Positions 8,350-17,081 of a stretch of 64,000 nucleotides of DNA are shown here, one piece after another; the first letter of the stretch is position 1; every line of letters begins with the position of its first letter. The notes under the pieces are model-generated. The model was not told the origin of the DNA. It was given only the letters and a program-made list of their open reading frames with translations, and did not search any database. The DNA is from Streptomyces sp. NBC_01214 (GTDB lineage: Bacteria; Actinomycetota; Actinomycetes; Streptomycetales; Streptomycetaceae), in NCBI RefSeq assembly GCF_026340975.1, contig NZ_JAPEOS010000001.1, positions 248,001 through 312,000 on the forward strand. Reading direction: 5' to 3'. The position numbers were made by a program, and so were the translations under genes.

Positions 8350-10245
8350 TCAGACGGGGCCGATCACCGACCCCTCGTGCCAGCCCGCGCCGTCGCGCCA
8401 GTAGTGCTGGAGCCGGCGGTCGGTGCGCAGGACGATGACTTCCAGGTTGAACCCGAAACTGCCCTGGAGCATCCCGGTGACGGAGGCGACGTCGTGCCCG
8501 AAGACCGCGCTGCGCCGCCAGGGCGAGCCGCCCGCGTTGCCGCGCCACCAGTGCTCCACGCGGCCGCCGGCGACGGCCACGCACAGCTCGTAGTTCCCGG
8601 CGGTGTCCTCGTCCGCGGCCCCGAACTGCCCCTCGATCAGGCAGGGCGCGGAGACGGCCGCCGTACCGCTGCCGAAGATCTCCCCGGCCCGCCAGGTGAA
8701 GCCGTTCGGATCGTCGCGCCACCACAGCTGCATGCGGCCGTCGGTGCGGGTGGCGACGAGGTCGAGGTGGCGACCGCGGGTCTGGACGAGGGCGGGCCCG
8801 TAGTGGGCGATGCCGGAGGCGAACCGGCCGCCGTCGTTCCAGGTCCAGGGGGCGCCGTTGATCCGCCACCAGTGGTTCAGGCGGCCGTCGGCGGTCCGGA
8901 CGACGACCTCGAAGTTGCCCGGCTTGCCGTAGTCGCTCTGGATGAACGCCGGGGTCGAACCGACGGCCGCGTCGCCCGGCCCGAAGACGCCGCCGTCGCG
9001 CCAGGCCCCGCCGGACTGCTCGTAGTACCAGTGGCGCAGCCGGCCGCCGGTGGTCACGTGCAGGGACTCCATGTTGCGGTTGTAGGTGGTGCCGGTGAAG
9101 GCGGGCTGGCCGGAGGCGTCGGCGGCGAAGGTGCCCGCGCGGGCCCAGGCGAACGGGGAATCGCCCTCGCGCCACCAGTGCTGGAGGCGGTCTCCGGGGG
9201 CGGTGGCGAGCAGCTCGAAGTTGCGGTGGGCGCGGCCGTTGCCGCTCTCGTAGACGTTGCCGGTGTGCAGGCGGCGCTTGGTCCACGGGTCGGGGTTGGT
9301 GCCGCGCAGGCCGCACTTGGCCCAGTAGTCGATGTTGACCTCGCCGTAGGCGATCCGGCCGTAGCCGCCGACGTGGTAGCCCGTCCCCCAGGAGTTCTTG
9401 AACAGCCAGCAGCCGGCCGCGTCGTCGTAGCCGACGATCAACACGCAGTGGCCGCCCGCGAGATGGTCGCTCGTACGGTGGTACACGCCGGAGCCGAGGC
9501 CGAAGAAGTCGTCGTACACGTCGAAGCAGGCGGTCAGCGGGCCGACCGTGTCCAGCCAGACCTTCTGCTGCTCCACGTCGCCGAGCCGGACGTAGTCGGT
9601 GATCCGAACGGTCCGGCCGGACCGGTCCCAGCTGGGCGTGTACTCGGCGCGCCAGGCGTCGCGGCGGGCTGCCGGCAGACCGGCGGGCGGGGTGCTGTAC
9701 GGCCAGCAGTCCGGGTCCGCGAGCCCGCCGTTCGCCTTGATCCAGTCGAGGGCGGTCTCCGGATTGCTGCCCTGGCCGCAGGTGAAGCGCAGGCCGTCGT
9801 GGACGTCCCCCTCCGAGCGCTCCGCCCATACGTCGTGCTCGATCCGGGCCATGGACTCCACCAGGCCGGTGGCGCCGAAGGCCCAGCAGGAACCGCACGG
9901 GTTCTGGTCCTTCACCTTGGTGATCCACGGCCAGCCCCAGCGGCTGCGCCAGTCGACGGCGGCGGGCCGGGCCGGAGCGGCCGTCCCCCGGACCCCGGGC
10001 AGCAGTCCGTGGGCGGCGCGGCGCCGGGTCAGGTGCGGATTGCCGCTCGCGCGGCCGATCGTCCCCGGGAGGTCGATCACCCCCGCGTCCTCGGCGGTGG
10101 TCAGGTTCGCCCCGGGCTCCAGACCGAGCGAAGGCCGCGGCACGGGCTCCTCGTCGGCGAGGTGCTCCAGGACCGACCAGCGCGCCCCCTGCGCGACGAG
10201 CTGCGCACGCAACTCGCCCACCGACTGGACAGACTCCTCCGGCAT
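8350..10245 (-). CDS. Papain-like C1 protease with C-terminal beta-propeller repeats
   Basis: A 631-residue protein. The C1 peptidase domain shows the oxyanion Gln114 and nucleophile Cys120 in QNPCGSCWAF, His266 in AGGHCVLIVGY and Asn284 in FKNSWGTGYH. From about residue 335 to the end, six repeats of about 50 residues each carry an L-x-HWWR-like core (LQHWWR, LRHWYY, LNHWWR, MQLWWR, VEHWWR, LQHYWR), as in PLL-type six-bladed propeller lectins. I chose the ATG at 10245, with GGGGGG upstream, over a TTG at 10278. No signal peptide is seen. The propeller probably binds a sugar or surface, and the adjacent inhibitor gene would control the protease. Target and location are unknown. Confidence 0.88.
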   Translation of the reverse strand: MPEESVQSVGELRAQLVAQGARWSVLEHLADEEPVPRPSLGLEPGANLTTAEDAGVIDLPGTIGRASGNPHLTRRRAAHGLLPGVRGTAAPARPAAVDWRSRWGWPWITKVKDQNPCGSCWAFGATGLVESMARIEHDVWAERSEGDVHDGLRFTCGQGSNPETALDWIKANGGLADPDCWPYSTPPAGLPAARRDAWRAEYTPSWDRSGRTVRITDYVRLGDVEQQKVWLDTVGPLTACFDVYDDFFGLGSGVYHRTSDHLAGGHCVLIVGYDDAAGCWLFKNSWGTGYHVGGYGRIAYGEVNIDYWAKCGLRGTNPDPWTKRRLHTGNVYESGNGRAHRNFELLATAPGDRLQHWWREGDSPFAWARAGTFAADASGQPAFTGTTYNRNMESLHVTTGGRLRHWYYEQSGGAWRDGGVFGPGDAAVGSTPAFIQSDYGKPGNFEVVVRTADGRLNHWWRINGAPWTWNDGGRFASGIAHYGPALVQTRGRHLDLVATRTDGRMQLWWRDDPNGFTWRAGEIFGSGTAAVSAPCLIEGQFGAADEDTAGNYELCVAVAGGRVEHWWRGNAGGSPWRRSAVFGHDVASVTGMLQGSFGFNLEVIVLRTDRRLQHYWRDGAGWHEGSVIGPV

Positions 10246-10351
10246 AGCGGCCCCCCAGCTGCAACCGTTCAGATCCAAGACCCGGGAGCGTCTCCCCGGC
10301 GCCCGGGGGCGTCAAGGGGGTCCGCACGGTCGCGCGGGGGCACGAGGGGGC

Positions 10352-11281
10352 GTGCCGTGCCGCGGGGCCCGCGGGCCCGGCCGCAACGGCACGGGTCGCC
10401 GGGCGGACCGGGTCCCCTCCACCCGGCAGATCGCCGCGCAATGGGGCGTCGCGCTCGCCACCGCCACCAAGGCGCTGACCACCCTGCGCCTGGAAGGCCT
10501 GGTCGAGGCCCGCCCCCGGATCGGCACGGTCGTCGCCGGGAGCGCCCCCGCCGCCGCACCGGCCCGCAAGCGCCCCTCGCCCGCGCCGGACACCGAGCCG
10601 GAGCTGACCCTCGACCGGATCGTCCGCGCCGCCGTCGAGATCGCCGACGCCGAAGGACTCGCGGCGCTCTCCATGCGCGGTGTCGCGGCCCGGCTCGGCG
10701 TCGCGGCGATGTCCACCTACCGGTACGTACCGAGCAAGGAGGACCTCGTCCTGCTCATGGCCGACGCCGCGTTCGGCGAGGCCCTCCCCGCCGACGCCCA
10801 CGGCGACGCCGACGCCGACGTCCCCCAGGACTGGCGGACGCGCGTCGAGGTGGGTGCCCGCACCCTGTGGGGCCTGTACCGCAAGCACCCCTGGCTGGCC
10901 CGGATCAGCCCCCTCACCCGCCCGTTGCTCCTGCCCAACCTGCTGGTCCACGGCGAGTGGATGCTGAGCGCCCTCGACGGCCACGGACTCGACCCCACCA
11001 CCCTCTTCGACATCCACGTCCTGCTCTACAGCCACGTACAAGGCCTGGCGGTCCACCTGGAGTTGGAGGCCGACGCCGAAGCCGCCACGGGCCAGTCGGA
11101 GGACCAGTGGATGGACAGCCGCGCCCCCGTCCTCCAGGAGCTGGTGGACTCCGGCCGCTTCCCGACCTTCGCCAAGGTGGTCGGATCCTTCGAGGACGGC
11201 TACGACCTGCGGCTCGACGCGCTCTTCGACCTCGGTCTGGGAGCCCTCCTGGACGGCCTGACCCCCGTCGTCGAGGGCTGA
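10352..11281 (+). CDS. GntR-TetR hybrid transcriptional regulator, start uncertain
   Basis: The C-terminal three quarters is a TetR protein. Its helix-turn-helix (GLAALSMRGVAARLGVAAMS, then TYRYVPSKEDL) is followed by a TetR_C ligand domain. Before it lies part of a GntR winged helix: RVPSTRQIAAQWGVALATAT then LRLEGLVEARPRIGTVVAG. Streptomyces hybrids of this kind normally begin with a helix of the form YxxIxxxLRxxI and PGDRVPSTRQ. Here that first helix is replaced by an Arg/Gly-rich stretch, so the GntR part looks truncated. The GTG at 10352 is the best start found, but its GAGGGGG is too close. The product would be 309 residues. Upstream frame loss or a later start are both possible. Confidence 0.72.
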   Translation: MPCRGARGPGRNGTGRRADRVPSTRQIAAQWGVALATATKALTTLRLEGLVEARPRIGTVVAGSAPAAAPARKRPSPAPDTEPELTLDRIVRAAVEIADAEGLAALSMRGVAARLGVAAMSTYRYVPSKEDLVLLMADAAFGEALPADAHGDADADVPQDWRTRVEVGARTLWGLYRKHPWLARISPLTRPLLLPNLLVHGEWMLSALDGHGLDPTTLFDIHVLLYSHVQGLAVHLELEADAEAATGQSEDQWMDSRAPVLQELVDSGRFPTFAKVVGSFEDGYDLRLDALFDLGLGALLDGLTPVVEG

Positions 11282-11349
11282 GGACGCCCCCTCGGGCCCC
11301 CTCGGGCCCCGCCGGAACCCCGGCAAAGGCCCGTATAGGGTCGGGCCGT

Positions 11350-12555
11350 ATGGGGACGTGGAGCGCGCCGAGCGCCATCGAGAGAGCGCTGTACGAGGCC
11401 AAGACCGCCGGCGACTGGGCCGCGTACTTCGACGTACTGGCCCGTACGCCCCTGTACGTGGCGCAGTCCCGCGCACGGTCCGACGCGCACCCCGACTCGG
11501 TGTTCTTCCACGCCACCCCGGACCGGATGCTCGTCGTCCACACCGCCGGCATGCTGCCCGCCCCCACCCCCGAGACGGTCTACGAGTCGCGCAGCCTGCG
11601 CTGGTTCGCCAAGGTCTGGGCCGCCGACGACCCCGCCTTCCTCGCCGTCAACCCGGGCTCCCCCGCCGAGGCCTACCTCACCGCCACCCCCGCCGACCTG
11701 GCCCGCTGGCGCGCCCACGCGGAGGCCGCCCCCCACTACGGCCTGCCCGAGGGCAAGGTCCACGCCCTGTTCACCGGCGGCCCGCTGCACGGGCCCGTCG
11801 CCCACGGCCTCGCCGTCGGCGGCCATCTCGCCGTCACGAACGGTGAGTTCTGGAACTCCCTCGCCTACCACGGCAGCGGCTACCAGTACGAGCGCCGCCG
11901 CGTCGCGAAGAGCTGGAGCATCACCGACCGGTCCGACTGGCTCTCCACCCTGGAGACGCTGTTGGAGTGCGGGATGGTCAGCCCCGTCTGGGAGTACGCG
12001 CTCCGCGTCCGCCGGGCCCTCGCCTCCGACTTCGCCGGGCCGGTGGACATCGAGCACTGGCGGCACGCCGCCGAATCGAGCTTGCGCCGCAGCGCCGAAC
12101 GCGCCGCCGAGCCGCAGCTCACCCCCGACGGGGTCACCGTCGCCCGGCCGCGGCCGGCGGCCGAGGTCGAGGGTGAAATAGCCGGCGTCAAACGCCTGAT
12201 CGGCCGGATCACCCGCTACGAGCAGCGCTTCCGGGCCGACGGACTGCTCCCCGAGGACGGCTGGGTCCGCTCCGTGGAGGGCTGGGACATCGGCCGGGCC
12301 TCGCAGATGGCCCGCTGGGGCGTCGGCTGCCGCTACGGGACCGTCGCCGAGGCCGAGAGGGCCGTACTGCGCGCCGGGGAGGCCGCACGCGACACGTACC
12401 GCTCGTGGGCGGAGTTCTCCGCCGGGTACGTCCTCGGACGGTGCCTGCACTTCGACGAGGAGGAGTTCGGCACCTGGTACACGACCGCCCTCGCCGCCCA
12501 CCTCGCCCTGACGACCGACCCGGCCAGCCCCTGGCTCAACATCCCCTGGAACTAG
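11350..12555 (+). CDS. DUF1266 domain protein
   Basis: A 401-residue soluble protein starting at the ATG at 11350. The N-terminal half resembles the SseB-like segments found in Streptomyces DUF1266 proteins (about residues 10-150). The C-terminal half has the DUF1266 signature: a Trp/Asp-rich helical region with EGWDIGRASQMARWGVGCRY (about 314-333) and YVLGRCLHFDEEEFG. No enzymatic residues are established for this family, which is often linked by context to type VII secretion or contact-dependent systems. Here it stands alone between a regulator and a PPOX gene. Function unknown. Confidence 0.8.
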   Translation: MGTWSAPSAIERALYEAKTAGDWAAYFDVLARTPLYVAQSRARSDAHPDSVFFHATPDRMLVVHTAGMLPAPTPETVYESRSLRWFAKVWAADDPAFLAVNPGSPAEAYLTATPADLARWRAHAEAAPHYGLPEGKVHALFTGGPLHGPVAHGLAVGGHLAVTNGEFWNSLAYHGSGYQYERRRVAKSWSITDRSDWLSTLETLLECGMVSPVWEYALRVRRALASDFAGPVDIEHWRHAAESSLRRSAERAAEPQLTPDGVTVARPRPAAEVEGEIAGVKRLIGRITRYEQRFRADGLLPEDGWVRSVEGWDIGRASQMARWGVGCRYGTVAEAERAVLRAGEAARDTYRSWAEFSAGYVLGRCLHFDEEEFGTWYTTALAAHLALTTDPASPWLNIPWN

Positions 12556-12658
12556 GGGATGTCCCCCGGCCGTCCGGACGGTGTCCGACCTCGGGTAGTC
12601 GGCGGCCGCGGCCGGAAACCGGCGGCGGGCCACCGGCTCCCGGACTAGCCTCGCCGCC

Positions 12659-13069
12659 ATGACTGTTGAGCTGAACGAGACCGTACGGGGGCTGCTCGAC
12701 GCGCCGCACCCCGCCGTCCTGTCGACCATCAACCCCGACGGAAGTCCGCAGAGTTCGGTGATCTGGGTGACCCGCGACGGCGGCGACCTGCTGGTCTCCA
12801 CCGAGCAGGGCCGCCGCAAGGAGCGCAACATCGTCCGGGACGGGCGGGTCGGCCTCACCGTCTTCGACCTGGCCAATCCCTTCCTCTACGCGGAGATCCG
12901 CGGCACGGCCACCGTCACCGAGGACATCGGCCGGGCGGTGGCCGTCCGGATCGCCGAGGAGTACATGGGCCCCGGGGCCGGCAAGGAGTACGCGCAGGCC
13001 CCGGCCGAGGACGTCCGGGTGGTCGTCCGCATCACCCCGACCAAGGTCCTCGGCAACGCGGCCCGGTAG
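12659..13069 (+). CDS. PPOX-class F420-dependent oxidoreductase
   Basis: A 136-residue split beta-barrel flavin/deazaflavin protein. The family features are the N-terminal HPAVLSTINPDGSPQSSVIW strand pair (about residues 18-37), the basic RRKERNIVRD cofactor-contact segment (about 61-70) and a conserved EEYMG stretch near residue 100. Members with this pattern usually use F420 to reduce unsaturated substrates, though some bind FMN. The ATG at 12659 opens a single-gene unit that ends in a bidirectional hairpin against the convergent gene at 13092. Substrate unknown. Confidence 0.83.
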   Translation: MTVELNETVRGLLDAPHPAVLSTINPDGSPQSSVIWVTRDGGDLLVSTEQGRRKERNIVRDGRVGLTVFDLANPFLYAEIRGTATVTEDIGRAVAVRIAEEYMGPGAGKEYAQAPAEDVRVVVRITPTKVLGNAAR

Positions 13070-13082
13070 ACCCGACGGCGTG

Positions 13083-13109
13083 CGGTCCGACCTAGGGCAG
13101 GTCGGACCG
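13083..13109. terminator. Bidirectional hairpin terminator
   Basis: An 11-bp perfect stem (13083-13093 and 13099-13109) with a 5-base loop sits between the convergent PPOX gene and the gene at 13092. It overlaps the latter's stop codon. Confidence 0.6.
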
Positions 13110-13856
13110 GACCGTCGCCCAGGCGTCGACCGCCCGCGCCGCGGGGTCGGCGTCCGCGAGGTGGGGCCGTACGAGCACCAGCCACGGGATCAGGCTCTTG
13201 ATCCGGCGCAGGTGCCGGATCCGGTGGTACGGGAGGTCCCGCCAGACCCGGCCCTGGGCCGCGGCCTGCTCCGGGGTCAGGTCGATCAACGCCAGCAGAT
13301 CCCGGCACAGGGCGGCCGGGTCACCGCCCCGGTCCGGACCGAACTGCTGGATCAAGTAGACCTGTACGCAGGCCAGTTCGGGGGCCCGGAGCAGATCGGA
13401 CCCGCCTTCGGCCCGCGCGCAGCGGTGGGTGGCGGCCAGCGCGATCCGGCCCCAGCGCAGGCGGATCCCGTCCGACAGCCGCTCGTCCCGCATCCGCACC
13501 CCGGCCAGGACGCGCAGGGTCCGCGGGTGCGGTTCGTCCCGCAGCGGCGGGTCGGTGGCGAGCCAAGCCTCCAGTTCCTCCAGCGCGTGCCCGTCGGGCG
13601 GCACCGAAGTCAGCACCTGGCCCCGGGTGAGCAGCGCGACCATGGCGCCGGCCAGGTGGACCTTCGCGACGTGCCCGGCGTCGAAGGAGCCGACGGCCCG
13701 CCCGTGGCGCTCGATGCGGCGCAGGCCGATCCTGGATTCCCCGACGGCGTAGACCTGTCCGGCCCGCGCCACCCCGCCGACGCACCGGACCACGCACACG
13801 CCGCCCGTGACGTCGGCCTCCTCTACGGAGTACACCTGCAATTCGGCGATGGACAC
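13092..13856 (-). CDS. Hypothetical protein with an OB/elongation-factor-like N terminus
   Basis: A 254-residue soluble protein with a GTG start. Residues of about 1-75 look like a small beta-barrel similar to domain 2 of translation GTPases (EADVTGGVCVVRCVGG, ARAGQVYAV, then FDAGHVAKVHLAG). The rest is helical with several Trp and Arg residues, including a C-terminal RIRHLRRIKSLIPWLVLVRP segment. No catalytic motif is seen. It lies between a convergent PPOX gene and the upstream GNAT gene on the same strand (71-base gap), so it could be co-transcribed with the latter. I do not recognise a named family. Confidence 0.65.
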   Translation of the reverse strand: MSIAELQVYSVEEADVTGGVCVVRCVGGVARAGQVYAVGESRIGLRRIERHGRAVGSFDAGHVAKVHLAGAMVALLTRGQVLTSVPPDGHALEELEAWLATDPPLRDEPHPRTLRVLAGVRMRDERLSDGIRLRWGRIALAATHRCARAEGGSDLLRAPELACVQVYLIQQFGPDRGGDPAALCRDLLALIDLTPEQAAAQGRVWRDLPYHRIRHLRRIKSLIPWLVLVRPHLADADPAARAVDAWATVRSDLP

Positions 13857-13927
13857 CCGCGCCCCCTTCCCCGGGCGGAGGTTACCTCCCGGGGCGGCCG
13901 CACGCGCTCACGGGAGCCGTGCGGGCC

Positions 13928-14863
13928 TCATCCGGACGGTGCCTCCAGGACGAGGCGGATCTCGGTGACCTCGTAGCCGGCGCGGTCGAAGGCGGCGGCC
14001 ATCGGCACGTTGACGGTGTCCGTGGTCGCGGTGATGCGCCCGGCGCCCGCGGCGGCGTGGAAGCGGGTGATCTCGCCCAGGATCTCGTCGATCAGGCCCT
14101 GGCCGCGCTGCTCCGGTACGACGCCCAGATAGCCGACGTTGCGGTGGTACGGGGTCGCCGACGGGACGGCCAGGCCCGCGAGGCGGCCGTCCGGAAGGTG
14201 GGCCAGGCGCCACCAGGAGCGCTCGCCGGGGCAGTCGAGGTAGAACTCGAAGTCCTCGCGGGCCAACTGCTCGGCGTCCATCAGCTCCAGCTCGTGCTGC
14301 GTGGCCAGGTCGAGGCTGTCCCGGGAGAGCCGGACGAAGGCGTCCAGCATCTCCTCGTCCGTGCCCTCGCGGAAGACGAGCCGGCCGGTGGGCCCGGCCG
14401 TCCCGGCGGCCGGGGTCCACTCGTAGCGCAGGCGCTCGATCTCGCGCGTCAGGCCCGCCTCGGCCGCGGCCTCCTGGCGCCAGGCGACCGCCGCGGCCAG
14501 CTCCGGCCGCTCCCGCCAGCCCCGGGGCAGGGAGATGTTGTAGCCAGGCCGCGTGCCGAAGGCGGCGTGCCCGGCCTCCAGCAGCCCGGCGGCGACCCCG
14601 ACCGGGTCGGCCACGTCCTCGCGCACCTGGAGGCAGTCGAGCGCGACGGGCCGCTCGCTGTCGGCGCGCCCCCACCACAGGGCGCGGGCGAGGATCCGTC
14701 CGTCCTCGTCCTCGGCGAACCAGATCCACTCGGGCCGGATCTGGTTCTCCGCGAGCTCCTCACGGATCCGCTCGGCGGTCAGGGCGGGCACGGGCCCGTC
14801 GGCCGGATGGGCGACGGCACGGTCCAGGTCCGCGGGGTCCGCGGTGGCAGCACGAAAGATCAT
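13928..14863 (-). CDS. GNAT-family N-acetyltransferase
   Basis: A 311-residue acetyltransferase. The C-terminal GNAT domain has the acetyl-CoA-binding motif A GVVPEQRGQGLIDEIL (about residues 243-258) and motif B VNVPMAAAFDRAGYEVTE near residues 283-300. The N-terminal half (about 1-150) looks like a second, degenerate GNAT fold, as in tandem GNAT proteins such as MshD-like enzymes. The substrate could be a small molecule or amino group. It is the first gene of a reverse-strand pair. The short hairpin at 14889-14906 separates it from the gene at 14911. Confidence 0.83.
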   Translation of the reverse strand: MIFRAATADPADLDRAVAHPADGPVPALTAERIREELAENQIRPEWIWFAEDEDGRILARALWWGRADSERPVALDCLQVREDVADPVGVAAGLLEAGHAAFGTRPGYNISLPRGWRERPELAAAVAWRQEAAAEAGLTREIERLRYEWTPAAGTAGPTGRLVFREGTDEEMLDAFVRLSRDSLDLATQHELELMDAEQLAREDFEFYLDCPGERSWWRLAHLPDGRLAGLAVPSATPYHRNVGYLGVVPEQRGQGLIDEILGEITRFHAAAGAGRITATTDTVNVPMAAAFDRAGYEVTEIRLVLEAPSG

Positions 14864-14910
14864 CTGGCGATGATCACACGGGGTTCACCCCTCTGAACAG
14901 GGGTTTCCCC

Positions 14911-15549
14911 TCAGCCTGGGCGCTCCCCCTGGGCCACGATCCCTTCCAGGGCGTGGGCGTACTCCCGCAGGCGCCGCTTGAAGGGCTCCGCCGAGCCCGA
15001 CGAGGGCAGCAGGAGCCCGGGCAGGAACGCGACCCTCCACATCAGGAACACCTCGTGGAGCGAGCGCCCGCGGCCGGCCCCGCCCCACGTGCACACCGCG
15101 CCGATCACCTCCGCGATCTCCCGGGCCCGGCCCTCCGCGTCGTCGCCGCCGCGCAGGGCTGCCACCCCCACCAGCGCCTGGAGGAGGTGCGCCAGCTGGC
15201 GGTCGGCGCCCGCCCGGGCCATGCGGCGAACGGCTTCCGGGGCGCCGAGGTCCGAGGTCGGCTCCTCGATGCATCCCGACCACATCAGCAGGACGGCCGG
15301 CGCAACCTCGTGCTCGCGCAGGTACCCGAGCCCGTCCATGATCTCCATGGACGCGTCGTGGAATGCGCCCAGCCGCCGCACCACGTCCAGCAGCCGGTCC
15401 AGTTCGCCGCGGTGACGCGCGACGAACTCGCCCACCGATGCCGCTTCCAGCGCCGCGCCGCACTCGACGAGGCGGCCGAGCGGTCCGAAGACCTCGCGCA
15501 CGAGCGTCGTCTCCGACGCCACGGGCGCCGCCGGGACATGTTCTTCCAA
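14911..15549 (-). CDS. Hypothetical helical protein
   Basis: A 212-residue predicted all-helical protein. The best start is the TTG at 15549, with AAGGAG eight bases upstream. Notable segments are LGRLVECGAALEAASVGEFV (about residues 25-44), EVAPAVLLMWSGCIEEPTSD (about 82-101) and a tail GSAEPFKRRLREYAHALEGI. No signal peptide, membrane helix or known active site is seen. It is immediately downstream of the first bkd operon but separated from it by a strong hairpin, so it probably has its own promoter. No function is proposed. Confidence 0.65.
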   Translation of the reverse strand: MEEHVPAAPVASETTLVREVFGPLGRLVECGAALEAASVGEFVARHRGELDRLLDVVRRLGAFHDASMEIMDGLGYLREHEVAPAVLLMWSGCIEEPTSDLGAPEAVRRMARAGADRQLAHLLQALVGVAALRGGDDAEGRAREIAEVIGAVCTWGGAGRGRSLHEVFLMWRVAFLPGLLLPSSGSAEPFKRRLREYAHALEGIVAQGERPG

Positions 15550-15588
15550 CGCACCGCTCCTTCGGGACGTTCCTTCGTTGCGCACGGC

Positions 15589-15623
15589 CGATGGCCGGCC
15601 TCCGCGGGGGAGACCGGCCATCG
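15589..15623 (-). terminator. Terminator of the first bkd operon
   Basis: A perfect 10-bp stem (15589-15598 and 15614-15623) with a 15-base loop lies 21 bases past the stop of the E2 gene. Confidence 0.65.
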
Positions 15624-15644
15624 GGTGGGGCGTCGTACGTGCCG

Positions 15645-17069
15645 CTACGACCAGGTGACCAGGCGGCGGGGGTGTTCCAGGACCGCCGCGATGTCGGCGA
15701 GGAACTTGGAGCCGAGCTCGCCGTCGATGAGACGGTGGTCGAACGACAGCGCCAGGGTGGTGACGTGGCGCGGCTTCACCTTGCCCTTGTGGACCCACGG
15801 CTGGAGCTTGATCGCACCGACCGCGAGGATCGCGGACTCGCCGGGGTTCAGGATCGGCGTACCGGTGTCGACGCCGAAGACGCCGACGTTGGTGAGGGTG
15901 ATCGTGCCGTTCTGCATGTCCGCCGGGGAGGTCTTGCCGTCGCGGGCCGTGACGACCAGCGAGGACAGGGACTCCGACAGCTCGCCGAGGGTCTTGGCGT
16001 GCGCGTCCTTGATGTTCGGGACGATCAGCCCGCGCGGAGTGGCCGCCGCGATGCCCAGGTTGACGTAGTGCTTGAGCACGATCTCCTGGGCCGCCTCGTC
16101 CCAGGACGCGTTGACGTCCGGGTTGCGGCGGATGGCCACCAGCACGGCCTTGGCGATGAGCAGCAGCGGATTGATCCGCAGCCCCGCGAGGTCCGGGTCG
16201 GCCTTGAGCTCCTGGACCAGCTTCATCGTGCGCGTCACGTCGAAGGTGATGAACTCGGTGACGTGCGGCGCGGTGAAGGCCGAGCCGACCATGGCCTGCG
16301 CGGTGACCTTGCGGACGCCCTTGACCGGGATGCGGGTCTCCCGCGCCGAGGCGTCGGCCGCGGGGGCCGCGACCACCGCGACGGGCGCGGCCACGGCGGC
16401 CGGGGCGGCGGCCGGAGCCGCCACGGGCGCGGCGGCCTGCGGGGCGATCGCCGCGGCGGCCGCAGCGTGCACGTCCTCCCGGGTCACGACCCCGCCGTCA
16501 CCGGTGGGGACCACCGAGGCCAGGTCGATGCCGAGGTCCTTGGCGAGCTTGCGCACCGGCGGCTTGGCCAGCGGCCGCTCGCCGGTCGGCTGCGCCGGAA
16601 CGGCGGGGAGCGGCGCCGGGGCGGCCGGGGCCTCGGGGGCGGCCACCGGGGCCGCCGTACCGTTCTGCGCGGCCACGGCGGGCGCCGGAGCCGCCTTGCG
16701 GGGGCGGCGCTTGGTGGAGGACTCGGAGACTCCGTAGCCGACCAGGACGGGCTGGCGGGCGGCCGGGGCCGGCTCGGCGGCGGCCGGAGCCGCGGCCGCC
16801 GCGGCGGCGGGGGCCGGAGCCTCCGCCTCGCCGGTCTGCACCGAGATGATCACCTGGCCGACGTCGACCGTGGTGCCCTCCTCGAAGAGGAGCGCGTGCA
16901 CGACGCCGTCGAACGGGATCGGCAGTTCCACGGCGGCCTTGGCCGTCTCGACCTCGCAGACGACCTGACCGTCGGTGACCGTGTCGCCGGGCTGGACGTA
17001 CCACTTGAGGATCTCGGCCTCGGTGAGGCCCTCGCCCACATCGGGCATCTTGAATTCGCGGATGGTCAT
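15645..17069 (-). CDS. bkdC: Branched-chain 2-oxoacid dehydrogenase E2, copy 1
   Basis: A 474-residue dihydrolipoyl acyltransferase, the core of the branched-chain 2-oxoacid dehydrogenase complex. It transfers isobutyryl, isovaleryl or 2-methylbutyryl groups from lipoate to CoA. Domains in order: lipoyl domain with Lys44 in ETAKAAVELP, an Ala/Pro-rich linker, a peripheral subunit-binding domain (about residues 165-200, PPVRKLAKDLGIDL), a second Ala/Pro linker, and the catalytic domain with His445 and Asp449 in SFDHRLIDGE. It is third in the operon, 12 bases after E1beta. Acyl-CoAs made here prime branched fatty acids in Streptomyces. A pyruvate-type E2 is the main alternative. The E3 gene is not nearby. 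Confidence 0.92.
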   Translation of the reverse strand: MTIREFKMPDVGEGLTEAEILKWYVQPGDTVTDGQVVCEVETAKAAVELPIPFDGVVHALLFEEGTTVDVGQVIISVQTGEAEAPAPAAAAAAAPAAAEPAPAARQPVLVGYGVSESSTKRRPRKAAPAPAVAAQNGTAAPVAAPEAPAAPAPLPAVPAQPTGERPLAKPPVRKLAKDLGIDLASVVPTGDGGVVTREDVHAAAAAAIAPQAAAPVAAPAAAPAAVAAPVAVVAAPAADASARETRIPVKGVRKVTAQAMVGSAFTAPHVTEFITFDVTRTMKLVQELKADPDLAGLRINPLLLIAKAVLVAIRRNPDVNASWDEAAQEIVLKHYVNLGIAAATPRGLIVPNIKDAHAKTLGELSESLSSLVVTARDGKTSPADMQNGTITLTNVGVFGVDTGTPILNPGESAILAVGAIKLQPWVHKGKVKPRHVTTLALSFDHRLIDGELGSKFLADIAAVLEHPRRLVTWS

Positions 17070-17081
17070 GACGCGGGTCTC

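Noticed and set aside
7832..11476. A 1214-codon open frame on the minus strand
   Set aside because: It overlaps the C1 protease in another frame and the hybrid regulator in antisense. Composition is biased and no family segment is visible.
8377..12555. A very long plus-strand frame before the DUF1266 gene
   Set aside because: Only the last 401 codons (from 11350) look like real protein. The upstream part is antisense to the protease gene.
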